DNA of 26,155 nt. Origin: Verrucomicrobia bacterium UBA1200. GTDB lineage: Bacteria; Verrucomicrobiota; Kiritimatiellia; RFP12; UBA1067. The notes below the pieces were generated by a model, which was given only the letters and a program-made list of their open reading frames with translations, was not told where the DNA came from and ran no database searches. Below are positions 1 through 8,447 of this stretch, in pieces. The position numbers and the translations under genes are program-made. The stretch lies in assembly GCA_002309765.1 (NCBI GenBank), contig DBXY01000028.1, positions 4,366 to 30,520 of the forward strand, read 5' to 3'. The stretch's first letter is position 1; every line of letters starts with the position of its first letter.

Positions 1-1872
1 CCCGCCGTAGGCGCGGTGCTGCCGGATCTGACCGACGAAGCCCGCGTCGAACTTTGCGCGGCGTTGGGAGGTTGCCCCGAACTAAAGGTCGATAAGGCGT
101 TGTTGGCTTTGGCGAAAGGACAGTGGAAAACCGGCGACCACGCGCGTTTGGCGGCGTTGCAGACGTTATGTTTGCGCCGTGACGATCGGGCGTTGCCGAT
201 TCTGCGTAAGATGATGGATTCGGACATCCCGGAAACCGCCGGTTCGGCACGCAGTATTTGGCTGTATTTTGACGGCAAACAGGTGGATAGGGAAATCGCG
301 GCAATGCTTAAGTCTTCGGACGCCGGAATCGCGGCAAAGGCTTGCAGAATGGCATTAGACCGTCATTCGCGGTATTGCTTGCCGCAGTTGCTGAAACTGT
401 GCGCGGGGCCGGAAAATGATCTGCGCGACGAGGCGTTGAAAACCGTGCAGTCGGTCGCGGTGGAGGATGACATTCCGGCACTGCTGGCGGGAATCCGTTC
501 AAATCAGGATAAGCCTTTTGTGGAAATGGTTTTCCGGGTGATACGCAGGACGTTGCGCCCGGACAGCTCACCGCTCGAAATCGTCAAGGCCGAGTACGGC
601 TGTTTTGAAAACGGGAAACTTGCGGATGTGACCGACAATTTGCAGGGAATGGTTGACAACGGTGCGCGTGAATTAACCATCTCCAACCGGTTGAGCGGTA
701 GGAGCGGTTTCCCGGACGATCCGGCCCCTGGCAGCCCGAAAATGTTGCGGGTTACGTTAAAGAGCGGTGATCGGATTCGTGAATTGTCTGGTCGTGAGAG
801 CAGTCCCCTTGTTTTGTCCCGTAAAGTTTTGCCGGATACGGTGGTCAAGCGGTTGTGGGCGGCATACGATGGCGCGAAAAAAGATGCCGCTTACCGGGCG
901 ATGCTGTTGTCGCAAATTGTGGAACTGGTGGGTGATCGCCGGTCTTACCGCGAAATGCTGGATAATCAGCTTGAACACCACCCCGCCGATTTTGGCGTGG
1001 CGGTCAACTTGTCCGGCTCGGATACCGATTACTCCTATATTCGTGAGTACCTTTCGGCGCAAATGGCAGCTACCACCGACCAAAAACGGCTGGAAAAGTG
1101 CGCGGCGGCGTATCTTGGCACGTTGGGCGAAGACGCCCGTGTAGATGGCGGTGCGCTGGCGAAGTTCAACGAGCTGGCCCCTTTGGTCACCGCGCCGGAA
1201 TTGCGGGAAAAGTTGCCAGCGCTGAAATCCGCGGTACACGACCGTATGGCGGAATTGGGCGAAGGCTTTCATGCCATTTTCAATGGTCGCGATATGGAAG
1301 GTTGGGAGGCGGCGGACGATTTTTGGTTCGTTCGTAACGGCATCCTGACCGGTGAAAGCGAGGAAGGCCATTTGTGCAAGCCCAACCACCATATCAAATG
1401 GAAACAGCCGCTTGCGGATTTTGACTTGATCGCGGAGTTCAGAATCAGCGCGGCGGCTAATTCCGGCATCCAGCTCCGTTCCAAGGCCCCGCTGCTTGGC
1501 GACGAAGGTTACCAGCCGGACTTGGACGGCGGAGGGAATTACCCCGGTTTCATTTACCATCCTAAGCAGCATTTGGTGGGCGAACGCGGTTGCCGGGTGG
1601 TTATCGCGGAGGACGGCACCAAGCAGGTCGAACGTTTCGCCGAGAGCGCCGATATCATTAGGCACTACCACAAGTGCGATTGGAACACCTACCGCATCCG
1701 TTGCGTCGGTCGCACCATCACGCTGTGGCTCAACGGGGTTAAGGCGTGCGAATTAGAAGACGCTCGCAAGGATTTTCTGCCCGACGAGGGTTTTATAACC
1801 TTGCAGTTGCATCAGGGCCCGCCAATGACGGTGGAGTACCGAAAGGTTTTGGTTAAGGAACGCAAGGACTGA
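1..1872 (+). CDS. HEAT-repeat protein with C-terminal DUF1080 (3-keto-disaccharide hydrolase-like) domain, 5' partial
   Basis: The reading frame is open from base 1, so the true start lies before the window; the GTG at base 16 is only an internal codon. The N-terminal 200 or so visible residues are repeated amphipathic helix pairs of HEAT type. The last 200 residues match the DUF1080/LamG-like fold, with the hallmark FNGRDMEGW, then a GILTGE segment, then NSGIQLRS. In PVC bacteria such domains are usually exported and are linked to sugar binding or 3-keto-glycoside hydrolysis. Which activity this one has cannot be told here. The stop overlaps the next start by one base (TGATG), so the two are probably translationally coupled. 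The HEAT part suggests protein interaction. A signal peptide would be expected upstream but is not visible. Confidence 0.85.
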   Translation, partial: PAVGAVLPDLTDEARVELCAALGGCPELKVDKALLALAKGQWKTGDHARLAALQTLCLRRDDRALPILRKMMDSDIPETAGSARSIWLYFDGKQVDREIAAMLKSSDAGIAAKACRMALDRHSRYCLPQLLKLCAGPENDLRDEALKTVQSVAVEDDIPALLAGIRSNQDKPFVEMVFRVIRRTLRPDSSPLEIVKAEYGCFENGKLADVTDNLQGMVDNGARELTISNRLSGRSGFPDDPAPGSPKMLRVTLKSGDRIRELSGRESSPLVLSRKVLPDTVVKRLWAAYDGAKKDAAYRAMLLSQIVELVGDRRSYREMLDNQLEHHPADFGVAVNLSGSDTDYSYIREYLSAQMAATTDQKRLEKCAAAYLGTLGEDARVDGGALAKFNELAPLVTAPELREKLPALKSAVHDRMAELGEGFHAIFNGRDMEGWEAADDFWFVRNGILTGESEEGHLCKPNHHIKWKQPLADFDLIAEFRISAAANSGIQLRSKAPLLGDEGYQPDLDGGGNYPGFIYHPKQHLVGERGCRVVIAEDGTKQVERFAESADIIRHYHKCDWNTYRIRCVGRTITLWLNGVKACELEDARKDFLPDEGFITLQLHQGPPMTVEYRKVLVKERKD

Positions 1873-2735
1873 TGCCGTTTGTGTCTGGATTTCGACGAGG
1901 CCGCCGTTTCGCGGCGGCTATCGCGGTATTGGCTGCTGCGTCGATTATTTCGTCGGCCGTTTGGCGTAATCGGCGGCTTGATGCTGAAATCGCGGCCGAG
2001 TTGTCCAAGTTGCGTTTGGATATTTTAGAGCTGCCGGATTTGGGTGTTTTTGAGCAACATTGTTGCGGCATCGTCCGCATGGCCGCTGACCCGATCCGCT
2101 GTGAACGGCTGTTGCGCGTCGCCGAGCGCAAGTTGTCGCCGGAAAACTCCTTGCGGATGAGGATTCTGGCGATGCGCGAACGCGTGGCATGGACAGATTT
2201 TTTCGCTGCGTCAGAAAAATACCTGAATCGGTACCGCGACGATATCGCCGCCATTGCGGTGGCTGAGACTTGCGTCAAAATCCGAGATGGGGCGCGGTTC
2301 GATAAGTTTTGTTCCGCTTACTTGTCCCGTTGCCCGGACACTAAAACCCTGACGCGGCTAGGAATGGAATTCGCGGAAATCGGCATTCGCAGCGAAACGC
2401 CTTCGGTTCGTTTCGCGGCGCGCCGTTTGCTGGATCGGTTGTCGTGCAACGAAGAATTGACCTTGGGTTTGGCGATGTTGGGTGCAAGACTCTATCTTGA
2501 CGGGTTCGGAGCCGTTGAACCGGCGCAAAAATTGGTTGACCGCTTCAAATCGAAAGCGTCGTCAGGAGCGGCACGCGAGCGAATGGAATTGCTTGAGGCG
2601 AGGATTGCCGCCATTCGTCGTGATGATTCAAGCGTGCAACAGGAACGGTTGCGGCGTTTGGTCGCCACGGCCCGGTTGCCGGAGGTTAGGCACGGCGCGG
2701 AAGAAATGCTGCGGGGGTTGGGGGCAAAACAATGA
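1872..2735 (+). CDS. membrane-anchored helical (TPR-like) protein of unknown function
   Basis: A 287-residue protein that I do not recognise as a named family. It has an arginine-rich N-terminus (residues 5-12), then one hydrophobic segment (about 13-29), consistent with a type II membrane anchor or an uncleaved signal. The remainder is helical and rich in Arg, Glu, Leu and Ala, with segments reading like degenerate TPR or HEAT hairpins. Several cysteines are scattered through it (e.g. a Cys pair near residues 63-64). The start overlaps the upstream stop by one base, with AAGGAC just before it. The end overlaps the next start by four bases (ATGA). It therefore sits in a tight three-gene operon between the HEAT/DUF1080 gene and the lipase-like gene. 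A scaffold role at the cell envelope is only a guess from the fold type. Confidence 0.75.
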   Translation: MPFVSGFRRGRRFAAAIAVLAAASIISSAVWRNRRLDAEIAAELSKLRLDILELPDLGVFEQHCCGIVRMAADPIRCERLLRVAERKLSPENSLRMRILAMRERVAWTDFFAASEKYLNRYRDDIAAIAVAETCVKIRDGARFDKFCSAYLSRCPDTKTLTRLGMEFAEIGIRSETPSVRFAARRLLDRLSCNEELTLGLAMLGARLYLDGFGAVEPAQKLVDRFKSKASSGAARERMELLEARIAAIRRDDSSVQQERLRRLVATARLPEVRHGAEEMLRGLGAKQ

Positions 2736-3838
2736 AGTTTCGATGTTTATTGTTGCTGTCGGTTTTGTCGGCGGTGGCAGTCTCCGCTAATCCGGTGGTG
2801 TTTTTGCACGGATGGAACAGCAACGGTTCGATTTGGGACGCCATGTCGGAACTGCTGGTGTCGGATGCTGGATATTCCGCAGACGATTTGCTGAAGTTGA
2901 ATTACTACAGTTCCAACAATTCGTCCTCGCCGTGTACAACCTCCTCCAGTATCAATGATGTGGCGGCATTCGTCGCTGGCGAGGTGATGGATTTCTACCA
3001 ATCGCACGGCAGCCGGCCGGTGGACATCGTGGCGCACAGCATGGGCGGGTTGGTGGCGCGTTCGATGCTGGCGAACGGGTACATCGAAACCAACTGTGTG
3101 CGGCGTTTGGTTGCCATCGCCACCCCGCATTACGGCCAGTCGGCCACGATTACTTTTCAGGCCCAGCAGATGAAATACGGATCCAAATTTCTGTGGGACT
3201 TGGCGGAAGATTGGCATTTTAAAGGCAATGTTTTTGACGGGGTGTTGTGCGTGGCGGGAGTGGCGTCGAAAACCAGCGGTTCTTACTGGGATGGCTTGGT
3301 TCACAGTTGGTCGGCGGCGTTGGGCGACACGCCGTGCCGGTATGTAGATTGCTACCACGCTTCAACATTTTCCATCCTTGGTTCGGTTATTTACGCTTGT
3401 AAAAAGGGGACAAAAGACCCGGTTTACAAACTGGTGAAAAACTTTCTCACTGATGGTATGGTATTGGACCAGAACGAATGCTACGAAGACGTTTCGGGCG
3501 TGGTTACCAACCACGGCGGGCTTTTTTACCAAGTGGTGCGCAATGGTGGCACTCCGGTGGCTTATGCGTCGTCAGTCGATGCTTTGGTCACGAAGTTTTA
3601 TCGGCCCGACACCGATGTCACGGTTACACCGGACGATTTGGAACACGGTTATAATAACGAGTCTCAGCAATATGGGTTGGAAATGGTGTTCGGTAACGTT
3701 AAGCAAGGCCGACTGCGCTTAACGGTGAAATCATCCGGCGGATTTGACGGCTTTGACTACGACGGGGCGGAAATCAAAGGCGGCAGGGTAGGGGTGTACC
3801 GATTGGAACGGCCATTCACGCTGTTTCTAGTACGCTAA
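2732..3838 (+). CDS. secreted alpha/beta-hydrolase, triacylglycerol lipase-like
   Basis: A 368-residue protein with a clear signal peptide (about residues 1-19, basic start, leucine-rich core, ending VSA). The mature chain opens with the lipase oxyanion motif FLHGW (residues 24-28). The nucleophile elbow AHSMGG puts Ser103 as nucleophile. Asp187 in a WDGLVH segment and His209 in DCYHAS are plausible triad partners by position and context. This matches bacterial secreted lipases and PGAP1-like hydrolases acting on lipid esters; the true substrate is unknown. About 130 residues follow His209, ending in a probable beta domain whose role I cannot name. The start overlaps the previous stop by four bases, and a GGGGG run upstream may serve as ribosome binding site. 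Confidence 0.82.
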   Translation: MKFRCLLLLSVLSAVAVSANPVVFLHGWNSNGSIWDAMSELLVSDAGYSADDLLKLNYYSSNNSSSPCTTSSSINDVAAFVAGEVMDFYQSHGSRPVDIVAHSMGGLVARSMLANGYIETNCVRRLVAIATPHYGQSATITFQAQQMKYGSKFLWDLAEDWHFKGNVFDGVLCVAGVASKTSGSYWDGLVHSWSAALGDTPCRYVDCYHASTFSILGSVIYACKKGTKDPVYKLVKNFLTDGMVLDQNECYEDVSGVVTNHGGLFYQVVRNGGTPVAYASSVDALVTKFYRPDTDVTVTPDDLEHGYNNESQQYGLEMVFGNVKQGRLRLTVKSSGGFDGFDYDGAEIKGGRVGVYRLERPFTLFLVR

Positions 3839-3847
3839 CTTACCCGT

Positions 3848-3877
3848 TTGATTTTCCACTGCCGCGGAATGGATAAT
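3848..3877 (+). promoter_or_regulatory. candidate sigma70-like promoter before the GDPD gene
   Basis: TTGATT at 3848-3853 and GATAAT at 3872-3877 are separated by 18 bases. The predicted start of transcription would fall near 3884, right at the TAAGGA ribosome binding site, leaving almost no leader. This weakens the call. It would make the phosphodiesterase and GH30 genes independent of the upstream operon. Confidence 0.3.
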
Positions 3878-3895
3878 GGTCAGTAAGGAATCGAT

Positions 3896-4726
3896 ATGAA
3901 GAATGCGGTTATGGTTTGTTGCGGTTTGGCGGCTTGCGTCGCTTCCGCCGATTTGGAGATGCGGAATATCGCGCACCGCGGTATGTGGGACAAAGAGGTC
4001 CCGCAGAATACCGTGGAGGCGATTAAACGCGCGTATAATGCGGGAGCGACTTGGGTGGAGACGGACTTTCACCACACGAATGCCGGCCAGATGGTTTGTA
4101 TCCATGCCGAGAGTGAGCTTAAAGCCTACACCGGTTGCGAAAGGAAGGTCCGCGATTTGACTCCCGATGATTTGTCAACGCTTAACCTTGGCAAGAAGGA
4201 TAATCTGCCTAAGGTTTACCGCATTCCGCTTCTCGACCAAGTGCTGGCTGTCGTGCCGAAACATGGCGTTCTCCAAGCGGAAATCAAGGGCTATTCGCCA
4301 CAGTACGCGGATATTTTTGACCAAGCGATTACGGCGGCGGGATTAACCGAGAAGAACATCGTTGTTTCGTCCTTTCAATATGACGCGCTGAAGGATTTCA
4401 AGTCCCGCTATCCGAAATACCGCACGGTGTGGTTGGTCGGGCTTTCGAGAAAGAAGCCTTTTGAGGTTCAGGAATATGTCGCCAAATGCAAAGCGGCTAA
4501 CATCGAGGTGTTTTGTCCCGGCTGCGAGTCCACTAAAGGAGTGATGTCCCCGGCCGATGCCGACGCCGTGCGCGCGGCTGGAATCGAGTTCCGAATGTAC
4601 GGCGTTAATTCGATTGCCGATTTGAAGCAGGCCAAAGCGCTCGGCGCTTCCGGTTTTACTTGCAATTATTGGGTTAAGGCGTTCGACTGGGCAAAAGAGG
4701 TCGGTGGCGTGACGTTGTTGAAATAG
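3896..4726 (+). CDS. exported glycerophosphodiester phosphodiesterase family protein
   Basis: A 276-residue protein with a short signal peptide (about residues 1-18, ending ASA). It has the GDPD TIM-barrel pattern: AHRG at 26-29 (His27, Arg28), PQNT at 36-39 in place of the usual PENT, the metal-binding ETD at 55-57, His70, and Glu129/Lys131 in QAEIKGY. The family hydrolyses glycerophosphodiesters to glycerol 3-phosphate and an alcohol; related proteins cleave other phosphodiesters. The usual HD pair around His70 is HA here, and the PENT Glu is Gln, so substrate or activity may differ. The start is supported by TAAGGA 6 bases upstream. A GH30-like gene begins 29 bases after its stop, so both are probably cotranscribed. 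Length is normal for a single-domain member. Confidence 0.85.
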   Translation: MKNAVMVCCGLAACVASADLEMRNIAHRGMWDKEVPQNTVEAIKRAYNAGATWVETDFHHTNAGQMVCIHAESELKAYTGCERKVRDLTPDDLSTLNLGKKDNLPKVYRIPLLDQVLAVVPKHGVLQAEIKGYSPQYADIFDQAITAAGLTEKNIVVSSFQYDALKDFKSRYPKYRTVWLVGLSRKKPFEVQEYVAKCKAANIEVFCPGCESTKGVMSPADADAVRAAGIEFRMYGVNSIADLKQAKALGASGFTCNYWVKAFDWAKEVGGVTLLK

Positions 4727-4745
4727 GTTTGGATCTTTTTTTAAC

Positions 4746-4750
4746 GGGAG
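4746..4750 (+). promoter_or_regulatory. ribosome binding site fixing the GH30 start
   Basis: GGGAG lies five bases before ATG 4756. The in-frame TTG at 4729 has no comparable site and sits only two bases after the previous stop. Confidence 0.6.
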
Positions 4751-4755
4751 ATTGT

Positions 4756-6153
4756 ATGCTGAATCTTACGGTTGTGGTGGCGGCGGCGTTCATTGCCGCG
4801 GAAGGCGGGACGGAATTGCGGCTTTTTCAGACTATGGAGGAGAAAGGGTTTCGTGAAATCGCTACGTCAGGTTTTACGATTCATCCTTATCCGGCGGTAA
4901 AACCGCTCGATGTGGACGCTGCGAAAGAGAAACACCAGTTTCTCGCGCTCGGCGCGGCCCTTACCGACGCTTCGGCGTGGATTCTCGCCAATCTTCCCCT
5001 CGACCAGCGGGTACAGTTGTTGCGGGAGCTTTTTACGCCTAGCGGGTGTAACCTCGGGGCGATCCGCCTGAATATCGGCGCGAGCGACTATTCGACTGGA
5101 CTGTACAGTTACAATGATACTCCGGACGATGTGGAGATGCGGCATTTTTCGTTGGCCCGCGATGACGAGTTCTTGGTGCCGGTGGCAAAAGACGTGAAGA
5201 TTATTCGTCCCGACACTTACGTTTTTGCCGCGCCTTGGAGTCCGCCCGGGTGGATGAAGACCTCCGGGTTGATGATATCCGGTTCGCTAAAGGATGAGTT
5301 TATGCCCGCACTCGCAAATTACTTTGTGAAGTATGTCCAAGGATACGCGGAGCGCGGCATCACTATTGACGCGGTGTCTCCTCAGAACGAGACAATGTGC
5401 GATACCGGAGGGCAATACCCGTGTTGCACCTATACGGCCGGGCAGGAGGGCGCGTTTGTGCGCGATCATCTCGCGCCAGCTTTCCGCAAGGCCGGCATTG
5501 GCACGAAGATCTGGGTACACGACCACGACCCGAACCCGAGCGGTATCAAACGGGTCCAAGCGTTGCTGTCTGATCCGGAGGTGGAAAAATCCATCGACGG
5601 TATCGCCTGGCATTGTTATTGCGGGCCGGAAAATGCCACGAACATGGTATCTGTAAAAGCGGCCCACCCGAACCTTAATTTTTACCACACTGAAAACGGC
5701 CCGCACGTCATTATTAAAGAACGCACCGAATGGTGGTGGGCGGCCAAAGTTTTCGGAATGCTGCAAAACGGTTGCGGGATGTTTACCAGCTGGAATATTT
5801 GTCTCGATGAACTTGGCACTCCGGCGACCGGTGCCCATCTGTGCGGCGGTTTCACGGTGGTCGATTCCGAGACGCATAAAGTCACTTATTCTCCCCAATA
5901 CCGGCTGTTCCGCCACATCGGACCGTTTGTAAAACGCGGAGCGCACATTATGCAGGTCGATGGCGACAATGACGGGACGCGGCTTATTCTGTTCCGCAAC
6001 CCTGACGGTGAGTATGTGCTGGTAGTCGCGTGCGACGGTACGCTCGTTCGCGGTATCCAACGCCGCCGTATTGTTGTCAAATACCAGGGACGCTACAAAT
6101 CATTGCCGATGCCCGGCGGTCAGTGGTCGGTCTCCACCCTGCTTTTCAAATGA
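4756..6153 (+). CDS. GH30-like retaining glycosidase (glucosylceramidase/beta-glycosidase family)
   Basis: A 465-residue protein, taking ATG 4756 because of the GGGAG site five bases upstream. A short hydrophobic start (about residues 1-15) may be a weak signal peptide. The pattern is that of GH30: RLNIGASDYS near residue 105, a PWSPPGWMK strand near 160, the acid/base motif SPQNE with Glu212, and the nucleophile motif YHTENGP with Glu313. A C-terminal beta-sandwich follows, as is usual in GH30. Known members cleave beta-glucosides, beta-fucosides, beta-xylans or beta-1,6-glucans; the substrate cannot be read from the sequence. It follows the GDPD gene closely. No binding module is attached. 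Confidence 0.87.
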   Translation: MLNLTVVVAAAFIAAEGGTELRLFQTMEEKGFREIATSGFTIHPYPAVKPLDVDAAKEKHQFLALGAALTDASAWILANLPLDQRVQLLRELFTPSGCNLGAIRLNIGASDYSTGLYSYNDTPDDVEMRHFSLARDDEFLVPVAKDVKIIRPDTYVFAAPWSPPGWMKTSGLMISGSLKDEFMPALANYFVKYVQGYAERGITIDAVSPQNETMCDTGGQYPCCTYTAGQEGAFVRDHLAPAFRKAGIGTKIWVHDHDPNPSGIKRVQALLSDPEVEKSIDGIAWHCYCGPENATNMVSVKAAHPNLNFYHTENGPHVIIKERTEWWWAAKVFGMLQNGCGMFTSWNICLDELGTPATGAHLCGGFTVVDSETHKVTYSPQYRLFRHIGPFVKRGAHIMQVDGDNDGTRLILFRNPDGEYVLVVACDGTLVRGIQRRRIVVKYQGRYKSLPMPGGQWSVSTLLFK

Positions 6154-6183
6154 TAGCGGATGTTGGCGGTCAAATATTTCGGA

Positions 6184-6212
6184 TTGCCATTTTGCGGCGG
6201 TTTTGAGATAAT
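6184..6212 (+). promoter_or_regulatory. sigma70-like promoter of glnN
   Basis: TTGCCA (6184-6189) and GATAAT (6207-6212) are separated by exactly 17 bases, each box matching five of six consensus bases. Transcription would start near 6219, giving a leader of about 34 bases before the GGAG ribosome binding site and ATG 6253. It lies in the only gap between the GH30 gene and glnN. I saw no convincing nitrogen-control operator. Confidence 0.55.
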
Positions 6213-6252
6213 AAACCACCTTTTTTGAGTCCGCTGGGTTTGGAGTTTTTTT

Positions 6253-8424
6253 ATGAGCATAACGCGGCAGAAAGCCATTGAGTCTGCAATTGAGTATCGG
6301 AATGACGCGGTATCGCGGTCACGCGGTATCCCGGTGCGCGATTATTTTGGCATGAACGTCTTTAGCGACGACCAAATGCGCGCCCGGCTTCCCAAAACGG
6401 TGTACCGCGCTTTGCGGCAGACGATCGAGGAAGGGGTGCCGTTGGATGTAAGTTCGGCGGACGTTGTGGCGGCGGCGATGAGCCAGTGGGCGATCGAACG
6501 CGGCGCCACCCATTATGCGCACGTTTTCTACCCGCTTACCGGATTGACCGCCGAGAAGCACGATGGTTTTTACGCGCCTGACGGCAAAGGTCATTTGTTG
6601 GCGGATTTCAGCGGCAAGCATTTGATTAAAGGGGAGCCGGATGCCTCCAGTTTTCCCAGCGGCGGTATTCGCGCCACCTTTGAAGCCCGCGGCTACACCG
6701 CGTGGGACGTTACCAGCCCGGCATATTTGACCGAGGGGCGCAACGGTAAAACGTTGTGCATACCGACGGCGTTTTGTTCCTGGACCGGCGAGGCATTGGA
6801 TAAGAAAGTCCCGCTACTCCGCTCGATGCAGGCGTTGAACAAACAGGCGCGGCGGGTGTTGAAATTGTTCGGCCACGATAATCCGGGCATGGTTACCGCC
6901 TCCGCGGGTCCGGAACAGGAATACTTTTTGATCGACCGCAGTTTTTACTATTCCCGTCCCGATTTGCAGAGTTCCGGTCGAACGCTGTTTGGCGCGCGCC
7001 CGCCCAAAGGGCAGGAGCTTGACGACCAATATTACGGCACCATTCCCGAACGGGTGCTGGCGTTTATGATGGAGGTTGACCAGGAACTTTACAAACTTGG
7101 GGTTCCGGTTAAGACCCGCCACAACGAGGTCGCCCCGGCGCAGTATGAAATTGCCCCGGTGTTTGAGAGCGCTAACGTTGCCACCGACCATCAGTACCTA
7201 ACGATGCAGACGTTGCAGCGGGTTGCCCCAAAGTACGGTTTGGCCTGCCTGTTGCACGAGAAACCGTTCGCTGGCATTAACGGTTCCGGCAAGCATGTCA
7301 ATTGGTCGCTGGGCTGCGCGGGTATCGGCAATTTGCTCAATCCTGGGGCGACTCCGCAAGAGAATATGCAGTTCCTCGTGTTCTGCGCGGCAGTGGTTCG
7401 GGCGGTAAACCGCCACGGCGAAATGTTGCGTGGGTCGGTCGCCCACGCCGGCAACGACCATCGTTTGGGCGCCAACGAGGCGCCGCCGTCGGTGATATCG
7501 GTTTTTCTGGGCGACCAATTGACCGATGTGTTTGAACAGTTGGCGTTCGGCACCGAGAAGCATGCCAGCCGCGGCGGGGTCTTGAATGTTGGGGTGGATA
7601 CCCTTCCGCCGCTGCCGAAAGACGTGACCGACCGCAACCGCACCAGCCCGTTTGCCTTTACCGGCAACCGTTTCGAATTCCGGGCGGTAGGGTCCGACCA
7701 GTCAATCGCCGGACCGTTGGTGGCGATCAATACCATGGTGGCCGAGTCGCTGGATTATGTGGCGACGGAGTTGGAACAGGCGCCGAAAGACCGCGCCGGA
7801 TTCAATCGTGCCGTTCAGGATTTGCTGCAACGCATGATACGCGACAATTTCCGCGTCATTTTCAACGGCGACAATTATTCCGAAGAGTGGCACCGCGAGG
7901 CCGAACGCCGCGGCTTGCCCAAGGCTTCTTCCACCCCGGAAGCGTTGGACGCCATGAACTGCCCGGCCACCGTGGAGGCTTTTACCAAGTACGGGGTGCT
8001 GAGCGAACGCGAGGTTTCCAGCCGCTTTGAGATTTACTACGAACGCTACATCAAAGACGTGATGATTGAGGCGCGGTTGTGCCTGAGCATGGCGAGGACA
8101 ATGATCTTCCCCGCCGGTATTAAGTACCAGCAGATGTTGGCTACCACCTCCGACGCATTGAACCGGCTCGGCAAAAACCATTGTACCCACACGCTTGACG
8201 ATGTCACCCTGCTGTTAAACCAGCTTCACCAAAAAATGGCGGAACTGGAGGCGGTGTCGAAATTGCCGGAACAACTGGAACTCCGCGAGCGCTGCCATTA
8301 TTTGAACCAAACGGTGATTCCGGTGATGAACGCGGTTCGTGAAATCGCGGATCAGTTAGAGTGCGTTTGCGCGGATGAGCTATGGCCGTTACCGACTTAT
8401 CAGGAAATGCTGTTCATCCGCTAA
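6253..8424 (+). CDS. glnN: glutamine synthetase type III
   Basis: A 723-residue protein, the normal length for GSIII and much longer than type I or II enzymes. It makes glutamine from glutamate, ammonia and ATP in the cytoplasm as a dodecamer. Recognisable GSIII features are the N-terminal RDYFGMNVFSD segment (near residue 29), the FPSGGIRATFEARGYTAWD block (near 136-154), the active-site region NGSGKHVNWS at 343-352 and NRFEFRAVGS at 472-481, followed by the long helical C-terminal part specific to this type. The start has GGAG eight bases upstream and a T-run between. It is common in Bacteroidota, PVC bacteria and cyanobacteria. A siroheme decarboxylase gene begins 23 bases after its stop, so it probably leads a three-gene housekeeping operon. 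Confidence 0.97.
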   Translation: MSITRQKAIESAIEYRNDAVSRSRGIPVRDYFGMNVFSDDQMRARLPKTVYRALRQTIEEGVPLDVSSADVVAAAMSQWAIERGATHYAHVFYPLTGLTAEKHDGFYAPDGKGHLLADFSGKHLIKGEPDASSFPSGGIRATFEARGYTAWDVTSPAYLTEGRNGKTLCIPTAFCSWTGEALDKKVPLLRSMQALNKQARRVLKLFGHDNPGMVTASAGPEQEYFLIDRSFYYSRPDLQSSGRTLFGARPPKGQELDDQYYGTIPERVLAFMMEVDQELYKLGVPVKTRHNEVAPAQYEIAPVFESANVATDHQYLTMQTLQRVAPKYGLACLLHEKPFAGINGSGKHVNWSLGCAGIGNLLNPGATPQENMQFLVFCAAVVRAVNRHGEMLRGSVAHAGNDHRLGANEAPPSVISVFLGDQLTDVFEQLAFGTEKHASRGGVLNVGVDTLPPLPKDVTDRNRTSPFAFTGNRFEFRAVGSDQSIAGPLVAINTMVAESLDYVATELEQAPKDRAGFNRAVQDLLQRMIRDNFRVIFNGDNYSEEWHREAERRGLPKASSTPEALDAMNCPATVEAFTKYGVLSEREVSSRFEIYYERYIKDVMIEARLCLSMARTMIFPAGIKYQQMLATTSDALNRLGKNHCTHTLDDVTLLLNQLHQKMAELEAVSKLPEQLELRERCHYLNQTVIPVMNAVREIADQLECVCADELWPLPTYQEMLFIR

Positions 8425-8447
8425 CGGATAAATAAACGGGTTTTGGC

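Noticed and set aside
757..1671. Minus-strand open frame (304 codons) inside the HEAT/DUF1080 gene
   Set aside because: Antisense to a clear DUF1080 domain, with an unnatural His-, Gln- and Arg-rich composition and no motifs.
4729..4755. TTG start for the GH30 gene
   Set aside because: No ribosome binding site; GGGAG is placed correctly for ATG 4756.
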